Positions 1 to 64,000 of a stretch of 64,000 nucleotides of DNA are shown one piece after another (within the stretch, counting starts at the first letter, position 1; each line of letters starts with the position of its first letter). This DNA comes from Thunnus maccoyii (Eukaryota; Chordata; Actinopteri; Scombriformes; Scombridae), in contig NC_056535.1 of the NCBI RefSeq assembly GCF_910596095.1, positions 28,552,505 through 28,616,504 of the forward strand. Reading direction: 5' to 3'. Under the pieces are notes generated by a model that saw only the letters and a list, made by a program, of their open reading frames with translations, had not been told where the DNA came from and did no database searches. The position numbers were made by a program, and so were the translations under genes.

Positions 1-149
1 TTTAAAAAAAATAAAATATTGGGGACCTTTCGTAGCATCTTTCACTCTCATTTTCCATCATCTCTACTAGCTGTAATAAAAGCTAATGTAAGCTTTGTAA
101 TAAAACAATGAAAATACTTTTACAGTGTGTGTTTGCGTGTGAGTTTTAC

Positions 150-16974
<16,825 letters not shown>

Positions 16975-17700
16975 GGTGCTCCTAAACCCGGGACAGGACC
17001 GGTCCGGGACAAAAGACCAAAGCAGACCAGACCCCAAACCGCTCCACAGTCAATAATGATATTAAAATAATACTACTAATAATAACAAAATCCACTATCC
17101 GCAGAGGTGAAATAATCCCATCAGCGCTGTTTTCACACTCCCACAGTCCCGTGAAGATAAAATAACGTTAACAGGCAGATAAAAGAGATAATTGAAGACC
17201 CGTTCCCGGTGACTTCACTGTGAACCGCTGCATCAGCCGCTTCTGTCTCCGAACAAAAGGTGATTAAATCCAGCAGGAGATAAAATCCTCAGCAGCGCAG
17301 ATTCCACAGAAAAACCGAGAAATAACACATTCCCGGGTCATTAACGTGTTAAAACTAACGGGTCTCTCTCCGGTAGAGCAGCTTCATTCAGAGAAAACCC
17401 AGAAACCCGCCCCGGGTGTGTGGACCGGCTGACAAAGAGCGGAGGAGCTGCACGGAGAACCGGACCCCCCTCCCCCGGACACCGGGACCGGGTTCTGATG
17501 TGAGAATCAAACCGCTCTCCGCTTCAGTAAAGGCTTCATGTCTTTTCATCATCAGCTGATTTTTTTTTTTCTGCTTTTCCTTCTTTACTCAAACCGCATG
17601 GAGAGGCGCGTTCACGGTGCACAGCGGCGGAGCCCTCTGCCGCGGCGGCGCGCACTGCTGACCGAGCAAAGAGGTAGACTGGGTAGACTGGGTAGACTGG
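16975..17700 (-). promoter_or_regulatory. CpG-rich 5' region of the ASAP-like gene
   Basis: The stretch upstream of the start codon is GC- and CpG-rich compared with the AT-rich surroundings, most clearly at 17390-17500 and 17590-17650. This is what a vertebrate CpG-island promoter plus 5'UTR looks like. No TATA box or exact transcription start can be read. A small 10-bp tandem repeat (gtagactggg, three copies) lies at 17671-17702. Confidence 0.5.
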
Positions 17701-17702
17701 GA

Positions 17703-19050
17703 AACATGGGATGCTTCAAATACACCGCATTACATCAGTTTCTGTTCGATTTATGTCAAACCTACTTTCAGCGAGTTAAAGGAGTTTTTAACTGTCATTT
17801 TAATTTTTCTAGATCAGCTTAAAATAGGCGTTTTTTGAATGTCTTATACAAAAAAAAAAAAAAAAAGAAAAAATAGGAATTTGCCACTGAAACTACCATG
17901 AAAGAACATCAATTCATGGTTTTATTAAAAGGGTCCTTGCTTTTTCTGTTAAATCCCACATAGGTGATTTAATTTAGCCTAATGAATTTTATATATTTAG
18001 CAAAAAATGATCAAAAATTGGAACGATTGAATTAAAACTCAGATCTTTTTTTTCCAGATTCCCTTTGTTCAGAAGTGTGAAACACTAAAGCACAATATCA
18101 CCTGAAATTACCTTGAAAAATCTTAAAGCCTTATTTATTTCAGTTGATATACTGTAATTAGAATTGGTGCATATGCCCTCATAAATTATCAATTAATCAG
18201 TATACCTCAAAATAATTAGTACATGACAATCATGGGACAGATGATAACTCAGGACATGAGTACTACTGTCTCAAGAAAACATAATTAAGATGTGTACTCT
18301 GCTGTATACACAAAGGGACAAAACAGGGTCAAAGGGGCCCACAGCGACCCTAACAGGGTGATTGTCCCTGATTGCACACCAGCTAATAATGCACCAACAT
18401 ACTTCAGAAGTTATGTTTTTATCTTTTGTTGGTTTTCATACCCTGATCCTTAAAAAATGATATGTCATGATCCAGCCATATTTATTATGGTTGAAATGAC
18501 AGATAAAACAATGTAATTTTGAATGGTTTAGAGTCCCTGAAGTCCCCAAAAATATATATTTTTAATCTTGTGTGGAAAAGACTTTGGAGGCTCCATAGTC
18601 TCCAGAGTTTGGAAAAGAAATAAAGATTAACTGTTTATTTAATCTTTATTGTGATTACTCCAGTTGTCCATATTTATATATTTTATCATTAATTTATTCA
18701 TTTTGATGTTGACATGAAGATCTGAATGTTAAAATAATCTGAACAGCTTTTCTTATTTGTGGTGTGTTGTGAGAGCTGTGAGCTGCACTAATACACATTA
18801 AATTAATAACATGTTTTATTGTCAGTAAATTAGGAGCTTTAATGATCAAATTGAGTCTAACTGAAGGTGATTTACTTCCATGTTTAGTTCATTTACTTTC
18901 CTTCAATAATTTCTTGTTCAGCACATTGCAAACTGAATTTTAAAGATGCTAATTAATTACTTGTTTTGTTCAGAGGAACATAACAGTTGTTTACATGCTG
19001 GGGGTTTTTTGTTGTTGCTGGTTTCTTTGAGTAATCATTTTCAGCTTCCT
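17703..19050. other. Intergenic, no gene seen
   Basis: AT-rich sequence upstream of the ASAP-like gene. A 94-codon + ORF at 17538-17822 has no recognisable similarity and overlaps the CpG-rich promoter area. Nothing else was recognised. Confidence 0.55.
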
Positions 19051-19056
19051 CTAAAT

Positions 19057-19300
19057 CAGCGGTTCCCAATCTGTGGGTCTGGACCCCCCAAGGTGACATA
19101 CATTATCATGACTGTTTCCTTTTTTTTACTTGTGAAATACTTTCAACTCTTCAGGCGTCTAAAAGTCCTTCAAATAAAACAATCTGAGAAGGAAAAATCC
19201 CTCTTTGGTCAAACTGAATCATAACTGGTATCCACTCTAAAGACCAGAATAGAAATGGCTTCATTATAAAGGGTCACAAACCAAAAATCAACCTTGGAGC
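19057..19300. mobile_element. Possible hAT-type remnant
   Basis: 'cagcggttcccaatctgtgg' with 'ccccccaagg' is the usual beginning of hAT-derived vertebrate repeats (5' CAGCGGTTCCCAA). The matching 3' terminus was not found, so this is a fragment at best. Confidence 0.35.
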
Positions 19301-19689
19301 GTTCTGGACCTGGATGATGGTTTGAGCCGGTGATGGTAACATGCGCCTGCTTTAGTTACAATCAGCCTGAAACACGAGACAAGCATCACTTCACACGCAC
19401 CTGTTTCTCAGAGCAGAAAGAAAGAGGCGCAAAATCACACCTGAGATCTAATAATAGCAATTATTGTAAATTCAGAGCTTATTATTTTATCTGACACTAT
19501 TCAGACCGAGCTGCTTTACTTTACTTCTGAACCTGAGCAGCAACAACAGTGAAATGAATTTAAACAGCAGCCGAGTGTTAAGTTTAGGAGTTTCAATTCC
19601 AAAAACAATGGATTCTGTATTTGCACCTATTGTAGTTTGTTTTTGTTACTCTTATTTTTCTTTATCATTGTGTCTTTGTTGTTGATCTT

Positions 19690-20160
19690 TGTCGCCATGC
19701 TTATCATCGTTATGTTATGAACCATCCAGAACTCTCAGGTTGTCTGGGACAGGTCTGCTTTCTGTCCCCAGAGTCAAAACTAAACAAGGAGAAGCAGCAT
19801 TCGGTTTTTATGCTCCACATATCTGGAACAAACTCCCAGAAAACTGCAGGTCTGCTGCAACTCTCAGTTGTTTTAAATCAAGGTTGAAGATGTTTCTGTT
19901 TGCCTTTTATTTAACTAAATCTGATGCTTTTTTATTCAGATCTCACACTGCACTATATTTTTTATTCTCATGTTTTATCTGTTTTATTCTATTTTATCTT
20001 TAACTCTTTTAAATTCTATTCAAATGTGCCTTTTTATAATGTCTGGTGTTCTCTTTATATTTTGTCTTCATGTCTTTTATGTTTTATGTAAAGCACTTTG
20101 AATTGCTTTGTTGTTGAAAGATGCTGTACAAATAAACCTGACTTGCCTTTGTTATCGTCA
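19690..20160 (+). mobile_element. 3' end of a LINE (L2/Rex1-type), RT C-terminus readable
   Basis: The + frame 19689-20003 contains GEAAFGFYAPHIWNKLPENC and SRLKMFLFAFYL, the well-known C-terminal block of L2-like fish LINE proteins. The tail 'gatgctgtacaaataaacctgacttgcc' is a typical 3' end. The copy is 5'-truncated to about 470 bp and looks young, since the frame is open. Confidence 0.8.
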
Positions 20161-20164
20161 TGAT

Positions 20165-21415
20165 CTTTGTCTTCCATGTGGAAATTTATGTTCGGTCTCA
20201 TTATGTTTCATTATGGAAACATAAAACAACAGCGATCATAAAGAATGACATGATGACAAAGCAAATAAACACCAACAGCTGGTTTTAGCTTATAAAATAA
20301 TCAGAAATGTGGTTTGGCACAGACTGAACTTCATACTGACCTTCTGACATCATTTCCTTTATTGCTGCCGAGGCAACGAGCCAGATTTTGTCTCAACATG
20401 ATCCAACATCATCAGAGTCTCAAAGGAAACAATCAGAGCGAGCGGCTGTAAACAAAACATTTGCATTTCCTCTTTCAGACTGAGGACGTGGACGAAGTCT
20501 GACGGCTGATTTTTATTTCACTCATCTCACATTTATGAGTCAAACTGTGTTTATTCACAAGTTAATTTAATTATCTCATTATGAACACAAAAAATAATGT
20601 TTTCTGTGAATCAGGACAGCGTGAGCTCCACTTCCTGTGTGGTGTTTTATATTTTCTGCCTCATTTACAGTCTAGCCACAATGATATATTTCATCATCGA
20701 CTTGACTGTAATCATGATATTTTCTGATGACATTCCTGCTCTCCAGATGATCGTCCCCCCAGATATTAAGGCCATTATCTTTCCTCCAGCTCCACACTCA
20801 GGACAAACTTTACATTTTTAGTAAATCATCAGGATGCTGTTTGTTCATATTGTGGCTGTAATGAACACTGAAGCCTCTAGAGGGAACTGATGTAGCAGCA
20901 CTTTAGATGAACATCTTCAATGTAAACATCTTGGAAGGCAACGAATGAAATCTTAAGAAAACATCTTTGTGTTCCCTTTTCAAATTTAAAATCAAACATC
21001 ATGAGCTTTTATATAGTCAAGCTTTAGTGTTATTAGTGTTAATGTAGACATGTTCAATGTGTTGTATGTTTTTTATGATATGTATGGATTGAATTTTATT
21101 TTTACTACTATTTTTGTAGCTTTTTATTATCTTACAAAGTATGCTGGTGTGAATTTGTCACGTGATGAATTGACAGACAGACACGTGTTGTTTTTGGATA
21201 TTTCACATGTGAAAATATAATTTTCACACATTTAGGTGAGTTAAGTTATTTATGTATTACTTTTTTAAAGTCTGGATTATTCGGTTGTAATTATTATCAA
21301 AACAAGTCACAAAAGATAATTTCATCCCAAATGTTACAAATGAATAAGATATTGATACATTAAAGCACCTATAATTGATATTTCTTATATTAATAATGTA
21401 TCAAATTACAATGTG
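20165..21415. other. Intergenic, no gene seen
   Basis: AT-rich; a 74-codon + ORF (20597-20821) has no recognisable similarity. No RNA gene seen. Confidence 0.55.
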
Positions 21416-21419
21416 TAAT

Positions 21420-21900
21420 GTCAGAGGCATCGCTTGCAGTGATGAACCTACAGAGAATTATCAGCAACTCTGCAGCTCCCCTCGGCTTTACGGAGCTTTA
21501 TAGCAACTTTCAACTCATTGTTTAGCTGTCCGGCTGCAACTTTACTGTTTTGGTTCACTCTCAGCACTCTCATAGTGTCGTTTTCAGCCGTAGCAGGCAG
21601 CTGTTTTCAAAGAAAAAGCTCTAAAAACCCTCTGTACACTACCTGCTCAGCACCAAAGGGCAAACAGACACAGTTAGCAACTAGCTGGTGAACATAGTGG
21701 AGCATTTAGCAGCTAAAGAGCCAGATATTTCCCTCAGGAGTTGGTGGAGACCAAAAACAGAGCTAAAAGAGAGTAACTATTGGACTTAAATTCACCAGGT
21801 GGACAGAAACACGACTCCAAATGATAATATTGCTCCATAACTGCTGGATGTGTAAATAAGCAACTGTTTGCTAATACGTCCAACAAATCAACTTAAAAGG
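21420..21900. repeat. Teleost interspersed repeat (UTR-like)
   Basis: Contains 'cactgctcagcacc'-type text (ctacctgctcagcaccaaa, gtggagcatttagcagctaa, gagccagatatttccctcag) that I recognise from many percomorph loci. No coding capacity seen. Confidence 0.5.
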
Positions 21901-22298
21901 TGATGATATATCATATTGTGTTCAAAACTTGTTTCTGCTGCCCAAAGGTGGCTGAAAAATCAGTTAATGCAGGTACAAGTAAGTATAACTGGACAGTGAT
22001 TAGTGATGGAAAATGATCCAATTAAGTTAAAACAATAATTTCACTAAATGTTTTTTACAGTCTGTTTACTGCCTCCAAACTGACTGTCAGAATCACTGTC
22101 TCTTATTCATATTAACATTTATTCATTTATTTTCTCAGAAACAGCAGCTAACATTCAGATTGATCATTAAGTTGAAAAAAAAAAGAAAGAATGAAACTGG
22201 TACAAATAATACAAAGAGAATATATATTATAGTACAAATAGAATATCAACTTCAGTTCGGAGTCAGTGCAAAATTAAACAAAAATATACATTTACTTA

Positions 22299-22304
22299 TT
22301 TATT
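22299..22304 (-). promoter_or_regulatory. fer1l4: Candidate fer1l4 polyadenylation signal
   Basis: This is the first AATAAA on the gene strand downstream of the stop codon, about 320 nt away. The 3'UTR would be about 340 nt. The region is AT-rich, so chance occurrence is possible. Confidence 0.35.
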
Positions 22305-22623
22305 TTACTTACTTATTTACTTAAAAATAAAAATTTGCCACTACAACTATATTCAATCAACAAAATTAGACTTGTATACAATGTTTATGTTTAGGAAACG
22401 TTTTTTATATTGCACTATATTAATATGTGACATAAATATGCAGTGATAGGCGTCCAATATTTTCCTCTGTGGATGATCCCTGATTATTCCTCTCATCAGC
22501 CAGCTCGTGTTGGAGTAAATATGACCTCAGCTAGTCGTAAGCTCAAGTTCAGGATCAGAAACCTGAGACAGTCTGAGACATCCAGCAGGAGGTGATGACG
22601 ACACCCCGCACCCGCAGGTTTCT

Positions 22624-56271
<33,648 letters not shown>

Positions 56272-56474
56272 GATGATCCTGATACCTGGAACCTGCCTCT
56301 TCACCTGTCCGTCCGTCTATACGGTGTCTCTCTGAAGTCGTCTCATCTGTTCTCTTCTGTCTTCGTCTTCTCTCTTCAGCAGTTGGAAACTAACTGCTGT
56401 GTGTGTTTTCTGTCCAACATGGTGATGGGAGGTACCTGTGTGTGTGTGTGTACATTACAGTAGAGGAGGGCTTC

Positions 56475-56479
56475 TGTAA

Positions 56480-56512
<33 letters not shown>

Positions 56513-56730
56513 TGTCTGTTAGGGCAGGTCCTGTCTAATGTTTGAGAAAGCAAATAGAGTTGCTCAACTAGTTCCCTCCTTAGACTACACTTCAGAGGAC
56601 ATTACATTGACTTACATTCATTTCCTGGAGATTTAAATTAACCTTAAACTAAGTCTTGACCTTATAATTTAATTATTTATGTTATGGGGACTTGCTTTTT
56701 GTATCCAAAAAGGAGGCGAGTCCCTAAAAT
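56475..56730. repeat. (TG)n plus linked teleost repeat
   Basis: (TG)n at 56475-56517 followed by 'gaggacattacattgactta' and 'ttaaattaaccttaaact', a combination seen in teleost repeats, just upstream of fer1l4. Confidence 0.5.
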
Positions 56731-57586
56731 GTGACTGCATAAACATAAAGCAGCTCAGTGGGATCAGTGCTCAGTTTCTTCAGTTCAGTAGAAATATCAA
56801 TACTACAGTTAAAACCTGAATTTAAGCAAAAATAACAGAAAATAAAATAAAAGTACTGAAAGTCTAAGTTCATCTTTATGTTATCAGGTCAGGTGTTGTG
56901 CTCATTGACGACTGTTTCCCCCGGTTGGAAAAGAAAAAACCTCGAGCCAATCAGAGCTTTATAGGCAGGATTCATAATGTTGACGTCATCTTCATGTGAC
57001 ACAGCAAAAAAAAATGTCTTTAAGTGTGGATGAGATGGACACAGCTGTACAGGCTGCTGTTTGTTGATTCACAGAAATATACTGTAAAGAGCTCAGCAGC
57101 TGTCATAAAATAATAAAACATGCTGTTAAATTAATAGTTTGTGCGCACTAATGAACAGAACAAGACCTTAATGGACAATATTTAGTCAACATTAAGTGGA
57201 TATGATACTGATGGTGACACAAACTAGATATTAATAGTTTTAAATCTGATTATGATATATTTGCTGATATATTATTTTTTTTACATAACACATAACTCAG
57301 TTTTTTTCCTTTGCTGATTCTGGCTGCCCACATTGGCCCAAAGCTGGTTCATGTGCTGATAACTGGAACTGATTCTCAGCTCGAATCAAGTCCAAACACC
57401 AAAACTCAGTAAAACTCAGTTATATCACTGTGAGACTGAGCCAGAACACAACTGAGTGTGCCAAAGCTCAGCAGCAATCAGGTCATCTCTACTGGAAACC
57501 CGGGACTGTAGTTCAACATAGTACTTCAGCACATATTAGACACTTCTTTAAAGAATTATTCCAGTTTATTAGAATAATTTTGGTAA

Positions 57587-57673
57587 TTTTGTCCATAACT
57601 ACCAAAAGAGGTAGTTATGGACAAAACTGTATATTGGTGAGTACAGTAATAATAACACTGTACTTACCAATAT
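57587..57673. repeat. Two adjacent hairpins
   Basis: 57587-57603 and 57610-57626 are perfect 17-bp inverted repeats (6-nt spacer). 57631-57647 and 57657-57673 are 17-bp inverted repeats with one mismatch (9-nt spacer). Only four bases separate the two. Confidence 0.85.
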
Positions 57674-60179
57674 AGATTATACTTGAATAAGATACAAAAT
57701 CATGGTAAAAAATAATTGTAGAAAGAATAATACGACAGTCCGGCAGCGCACAGAAAGCCGTACTGCTTACAGCTGAAGTTAACAGTCAGTGGTGGTTTTG
57801 TATTTTTGTGTCGGCTGATGATTGAAACTATGAAAAGTGTTGGAATAAAGCAGCAGCAGCAGCAGCTCTCTGCACCGAAACACAGTAAAGAAACTTATTT
57901 TGTTTCCCAATGTTGTTTTTTTTTATTGAATTCTAAGGCAGTGTTCATACAGACATGATGTTACTGGTTATACTGGTTAGTTACATTGGTTAGTTGATAG
58001 TGGTTGATTGAGTGAGCAGTGGAGCAGGTGGTCACATGATGCTGTGGATGAACCAGTTTCACAATCATTTACAAGTTGAGTAAAGAACAACAGGTGTGAA
58101 AGAGGTTTAACCAGTGCAGATATGGAGCAAAGGATTATGGGAGGTGTAGTTCTTTATCAAGATAAGATTTTATTTTCTTTTTCTTATTTTCAAACAGCAG
58201 ATTTTCATCCCTGATGGTTCAAGTGACAGCAGTTTTTAGAAATTTGGCCCAAGTCTCTCCCATACTCGATGACATCATAGCACCATGTGACCACACAGCC
58301 AGGGTTAAACTGACGTACATGATTTCCAGCATGATTACATTCACTTAACTTCATTAATTGTCTGTTTAAAATGACAAATGGGAAGATTTTTGGCTGAAAT
58401 CTTAAAAATTGAAGTGCCTTTTAAACACTTTAAACCACATATGTGAAAACAAATTCCCTTCAACTAAAACACAGATGTAAAACAAGTTTTCAGCAACTAA
58501 GAAGAAAACAAAGAAAGAAGATGGCGGAGACCACCAACAGAATCTGCTGCAGTTTGGCATCAACAACAACAACAACAAAAACAAAAAATACAAAAAAACC
58601 TGAACTCATGGTGCACTTAATTAGCTTTTTCTGGTGCTTTCAAGAGCAAGTCATGGTCTTCATCAGTGGATGGATCTGCCTTTTCTTTCTAAACGGTCAG
58701 ATTTCTGTATTTCTGAACAAACTTCAGAAAGTAGTTTTTAAGGTTTTAGGAAACAAATTGATAAACAAAATGTTTTCTAACAGTTTAAAATAGGGAAAGT
58801 GTTAATTGTTATAGATGTTTTCTGAAAAGACCTGCGACACAGCAGACCTGTGTAGTGTTGGGAGTCATGATATGATGACTAACAGAACAGGAAAGCAAAG
58901 AAAACATGTTTGTTTTTCAGACTTTTCTCTAATCTTGTTTTTTCACCCGGTCAATTACGGTATAACTTTACCTCTCTGAGCCTCTAAAATGTATAAAAAA
59001 ATACATTTTTTGGTTGAAATGGTCACAACTGTTGATATGTATGTTGAGATGTTAATATGTGTGACCAGTTCAACAAGAATGTATTGTTCACCAGTAGATA
59101 TGGTTTTGTTTAGGAGGCCAAAAGCCTAAAATGTTGAGAAACACTGAAGTAAACAGATGAATCCAGACTCAGCAAACAAACATCTTTAGAAACTTTCTGG
59201 GGAACTCATTTGAATGTTTTGTCAATACTTCTCAGAAAACTCTGGATAGACGAGGAGTCAGAAGGTGCTTTTTCATTTCATCTCAAACTGTTCACACTTT
59301 ATTTCCTGTGACTCCAGTCATCCCTCGTTGGCGACTGTAACAGGTGACAAAGTGATGTTTTCGATTGTTTTCTTACAGAGAAAACTGGAACAAGTTTGAC
59401 TGAAAAACAACAAATCACACAGTCTTGAAGCAGCAGACACTGTTGGTACCAAAGAGGCAGACTGCTGGAAACATAAAACACTGCTTCAACTAAAAATACA
59501 AAACTGGTACGTTTGACAAAAATAATAATCCAAACTAGCTTCTTCCAGAGCTTTCAACCACATCTCACAGTCTTCCAGCAGATGGTGTGTTCAGGTGTTG
59601 TTTGGTCAGTTTCTGGTGTTCATTCAGTCTCTTCGGTCAGCTGTCACGTGTGATGTCATGATGATGTCATACACCACAACAGAACAGCAGGGAGATGAAG
59701 GTGTTGAAAGGTTATCGGGTGAAGACACCTGAGACGGCTCCATTCGCTGATGAAGACTGTGAGATATGCTTGGACTGCATTTATAGATCTCTAAAATTTG
59801 CAGCACTTAACAATTGTGGCTGTAAACTACAAAAATGTTATTATAGAAATTATCTTGTTACACAGACTGTTCCCAAATATGCAGAATGTATTTCTTTGCT
59901 AAAGTTAAAACTAACCTCAGCGCTACAAACAATATGCAATACAGATGTTTGACTTTAAAAAAAATGGACCCTGAAAAAAAAAGCCCAAAATGAACTCTTT
60001 GACCTCTAACAATTTTACTCATTTATGTCATTTCTGTCAACATCAAGTGATGATTGTAAGTGCTTAAAATGAGATTGAAAATTATTTTCAAGTGCTTTTA
60101 ATTTAAGGTGCAGATGAATCGTTGGCGGTAACTCTTTAATTAGCAATGATTTATTTGACACAGTTTACCATTGATTGTT

Positions 60180-60256
<77 letters not shown>

Positions 60257-62268
60257 TTGTGTGTGTTTTCAGGTAATTTCAGTATCCCAGTTAAGAGAGA
60301 GAAGGCCGTGTCAGTCAGGAGACAGTCTTTGGTACGTACACAGAGCAGACATTCAGACAGACTCTCAGTGTGAAGTTGCTTGGCAATGCGGGACGCCGCG
60401 TTCAGGTCATTTGGGAGGGAGGGAGGGTTACCATGGTTACGACTAAGTGCTTACATCACTGGTCAGCTCAAGACTGCAACTGCCAGCACTCTTAACTGCG
60501 AGTCTAAAAGTGTGTTCAGGAATAGATATTCACCTGCTGGACTGTCGATGTACCAAACTGAGCTGTCTAGTATCTAGCTAGCAACACACACACTAACTGT
60601 GTGTATTTATGTAGCAGCAGTCACTGAGAACTCTGCTTCTTTCTGTTATTTCCCTCCAGTAGCTCCTTTTTTCTCTCATTTCTGTATGCTAATGAAGTAG
60701 ATTCTGGTAAAAGGACATTTTTTTAGCTCAAATTTGAATATTTCCAACTTGTGTGGATGAATCTTTGACTCAGTTTGTGCAGCTCAAGAGTGAAAAAAGT
60801 CTAACTTGGATGCTGACAGGATTAACGGTAACTTCAACATGACCTGAACGCAGCATCATTACTGTGCTGCTGAGACGAAAATGTTGGCTCCCAACAAAGA
60901 GTGTTTCTGCCAGACGGACAGTGCGATCAGTAAATCTGTTCACTAAAGCCCAAATTTATACTTTCTGCTTTCTCACGGTGGTGACGTAAATGTTGTCATC
61001 TGTATATCATATATTTGATTGAGAAACTTATGAACTTCTGTGTGTTATTTGCGTACGCAGTCAGCATCCATTTTTGGACTTTATCTGACCAATGAACAGA
61101 GACGAGTTCAGACACCATATTACAGATTAAGAGATTAAGTCAGTTCAGATCTGCTCTGTCTCAGGTCAACTGACCTGCATGGCCAAACATTCAGAGTCTG
61201 TAACTACAGACATGCAGCTCTTTGATACAGGATGAAAAATTAACTGATGCCTCCAACATCTTGTATGAATCATTAATGTCGCAGGTCGTCAGTTTTGGTA
61301 TTTTAAAAGGTCAAACAGGGGTCCTCCATATTTTAGGAAATTCAGGTTGAACCCAACGTGATGGTAGAAATGAGTTCTGAGCTGGGAGCCAAAATGGCTG
61401 CAACAACAAACCACTGAGAGTCATGACAGAGTCTGGAAGCAGCGTGTTGAGGTCACACAGGCTACACTAACAACTACAGTAAGGCTATAGTAAAGTGTAT
61501 AATAAGGCTATAGTAGTAAAACTATGATAATATTCATAATATATTTTTCCAGCATTTTAGTGAAAAGCAAAGTGCAATATATTGACACCTGATCAATCAA
61601 GCAGATTCAAGCCACACACACTCATACAGAGCTGGTCCAGGGGTGCACAGTGTCACCATGGTAACAAGGAAACCATTGGTTTACTGTCAATGTGTAGAAG
61701 CTGCTGTGATAGTACTGTGTTGAAGTGAATGAGAAAACCCCAAACTTACTTCTGTCTACAAATACAAAGTCAAACAGTTTCTACACAAGTTCAGCTCTCA
61801 GGAGGTCAGTGACCTTCTGTTACTATGGTAATGATAATTGGAGTGTGTGTGTGTGTGTTGCTCTGTGACTGTTAAACACATGTTAGTAAAGACATGTGAT
61901 TTGCATAGAAAGTGTGGAAACAGCAGGAGGAATCAAATATATATATGAATACATTAGTAAACATGATCTGCATAGTTAGTGTGAAAGCAGCAGGAGGATT
62001 CAATAATTCATACTACATTATTGTAATACCACTTACTGAAGAGGAAAATTAGAGAAAACAAAGTGATTATGACACTGGTTTAAAAAAAAAAAAATTGGGG
62101 AGGATTGCTCCTGGAATTCTGATTGGCTGACAGCTGATTGCTGCGTTGTGATTGGCTGAAATTCCAGCGACACATCAGGTTGGTCGTTGAAGAGTGGTCG
62201 ACTTTGTGGGTAGGGCCAGAGCTGAGGGGTGCGGTCTGATCCTGGAATGAGCGGAACGTGGGTGGGGT
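57674..62268. other. Between cpne1 and fer1l4, no gene seen
   Basis: AT-rich; part is presumably cpne1 3'UTR, but no convincing close poly(A) signal was found (an AATAAA on the gene strand lies at 60155-60150). Contains (TG)n at 60182-60254. Short ORFs, for example 58443-58793 and 59695-59952 on +, have no recognisable similarity. Confidence 0.5.
60182..60254. repeat. (TG)n, about 36 copies
   Basis: Pure tract, likely polymorphic. Confidence 0.95.
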
Positions 62269-63974
<1,706 letters not shown>

Positions 63975-64000
63975 TCACATACTGAAGACTTCTGTATCTA

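Noticed and set aside
17538..17822. 94-codon + ORF in the CpG-rich region
   Set aside because: No similarity recognised; Arg-rich because of GC-rich DNA; no splice context.
58443..58793. 116-codon + ORF
   Set aside because: Low complexity (Thr/Lys runs), no similarity, no conserved neighbours.

Overview
This window is nuclear DNA from a ray-finned fish, most likely a spiny-rayed (acanthomorph) teleost. The evidence is short GT-AG exons of vertebrate multidomain genes, very dense CA/TG microsatellites, and many interspersed repeats of kinds I know from teleost genomes. No bacterial or viral gene set, CRISPR array, rRNA or tRNA was seen.

Three protein-coding genes were reconstructed exon by exon, all on the minus strand, so they read right to left. 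(1) cpne1, a copine, is represented by its last three coding exons (62269-63835); its 5' part lies beyond the right edge. (2) fer1l4, an otoferlin-type ferlin, is complete: 49 coding exons from ATG at 56271 to TGA at 22624, 6171 nt, 2056 residues, every splice phase consistent and no internal stop. (3) An ASAP-type Arf GAP closest to ASAP1 starts at 16974. Nineteen exons encode BAR, PH, ArfGAP and the first ankyrin repeats (645 codons), and the gene runs off the left edge. The cpne1-fer1l4 linkage matches human 20q11.22, where FER1L4 is a non-coding pseudogene; here it is intact. The ASAP gene beside it resembles the ASAP1/FER1L6 neighbourhood of human 8q24 and may be a genome-duplication partner.

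Layout: 1-17.7 kb, ASAP gene and its CpG-rich start; 17.7-22.6 kb, intergenic with a LINE tail and a gene-rich-looking but repetitive teleost element; 22.6-56.3 kb, fer1l4; 56.3-62.2 kb, intergenic or long UTR, with hairpins and a long TG tract; 62.3-64 kb, cpne1.

All three products act at membranes: copines and ferlins through C2 domains (calcium, phospholipid, vesicle fusion), ASAPs through BAR/PH membrane binding and Arf GTP hydrolysis. They are neighbours by ancestry and nothing here shows joint regulation.

The least ordinary signals are two tandem arrays in fer1l4 introns whose end unit is the real 5' splice site (a 22-bp array of about 60 copies after exon 40, a ~20-bp array of five after exon 20), a TTAA-bounded element inserted into its own kind, foldback elements with ~100-bp arms, a hAT-type element with a perfect 8-bp target duplication, and CA/TG tracts abutting splice sites at many exons.
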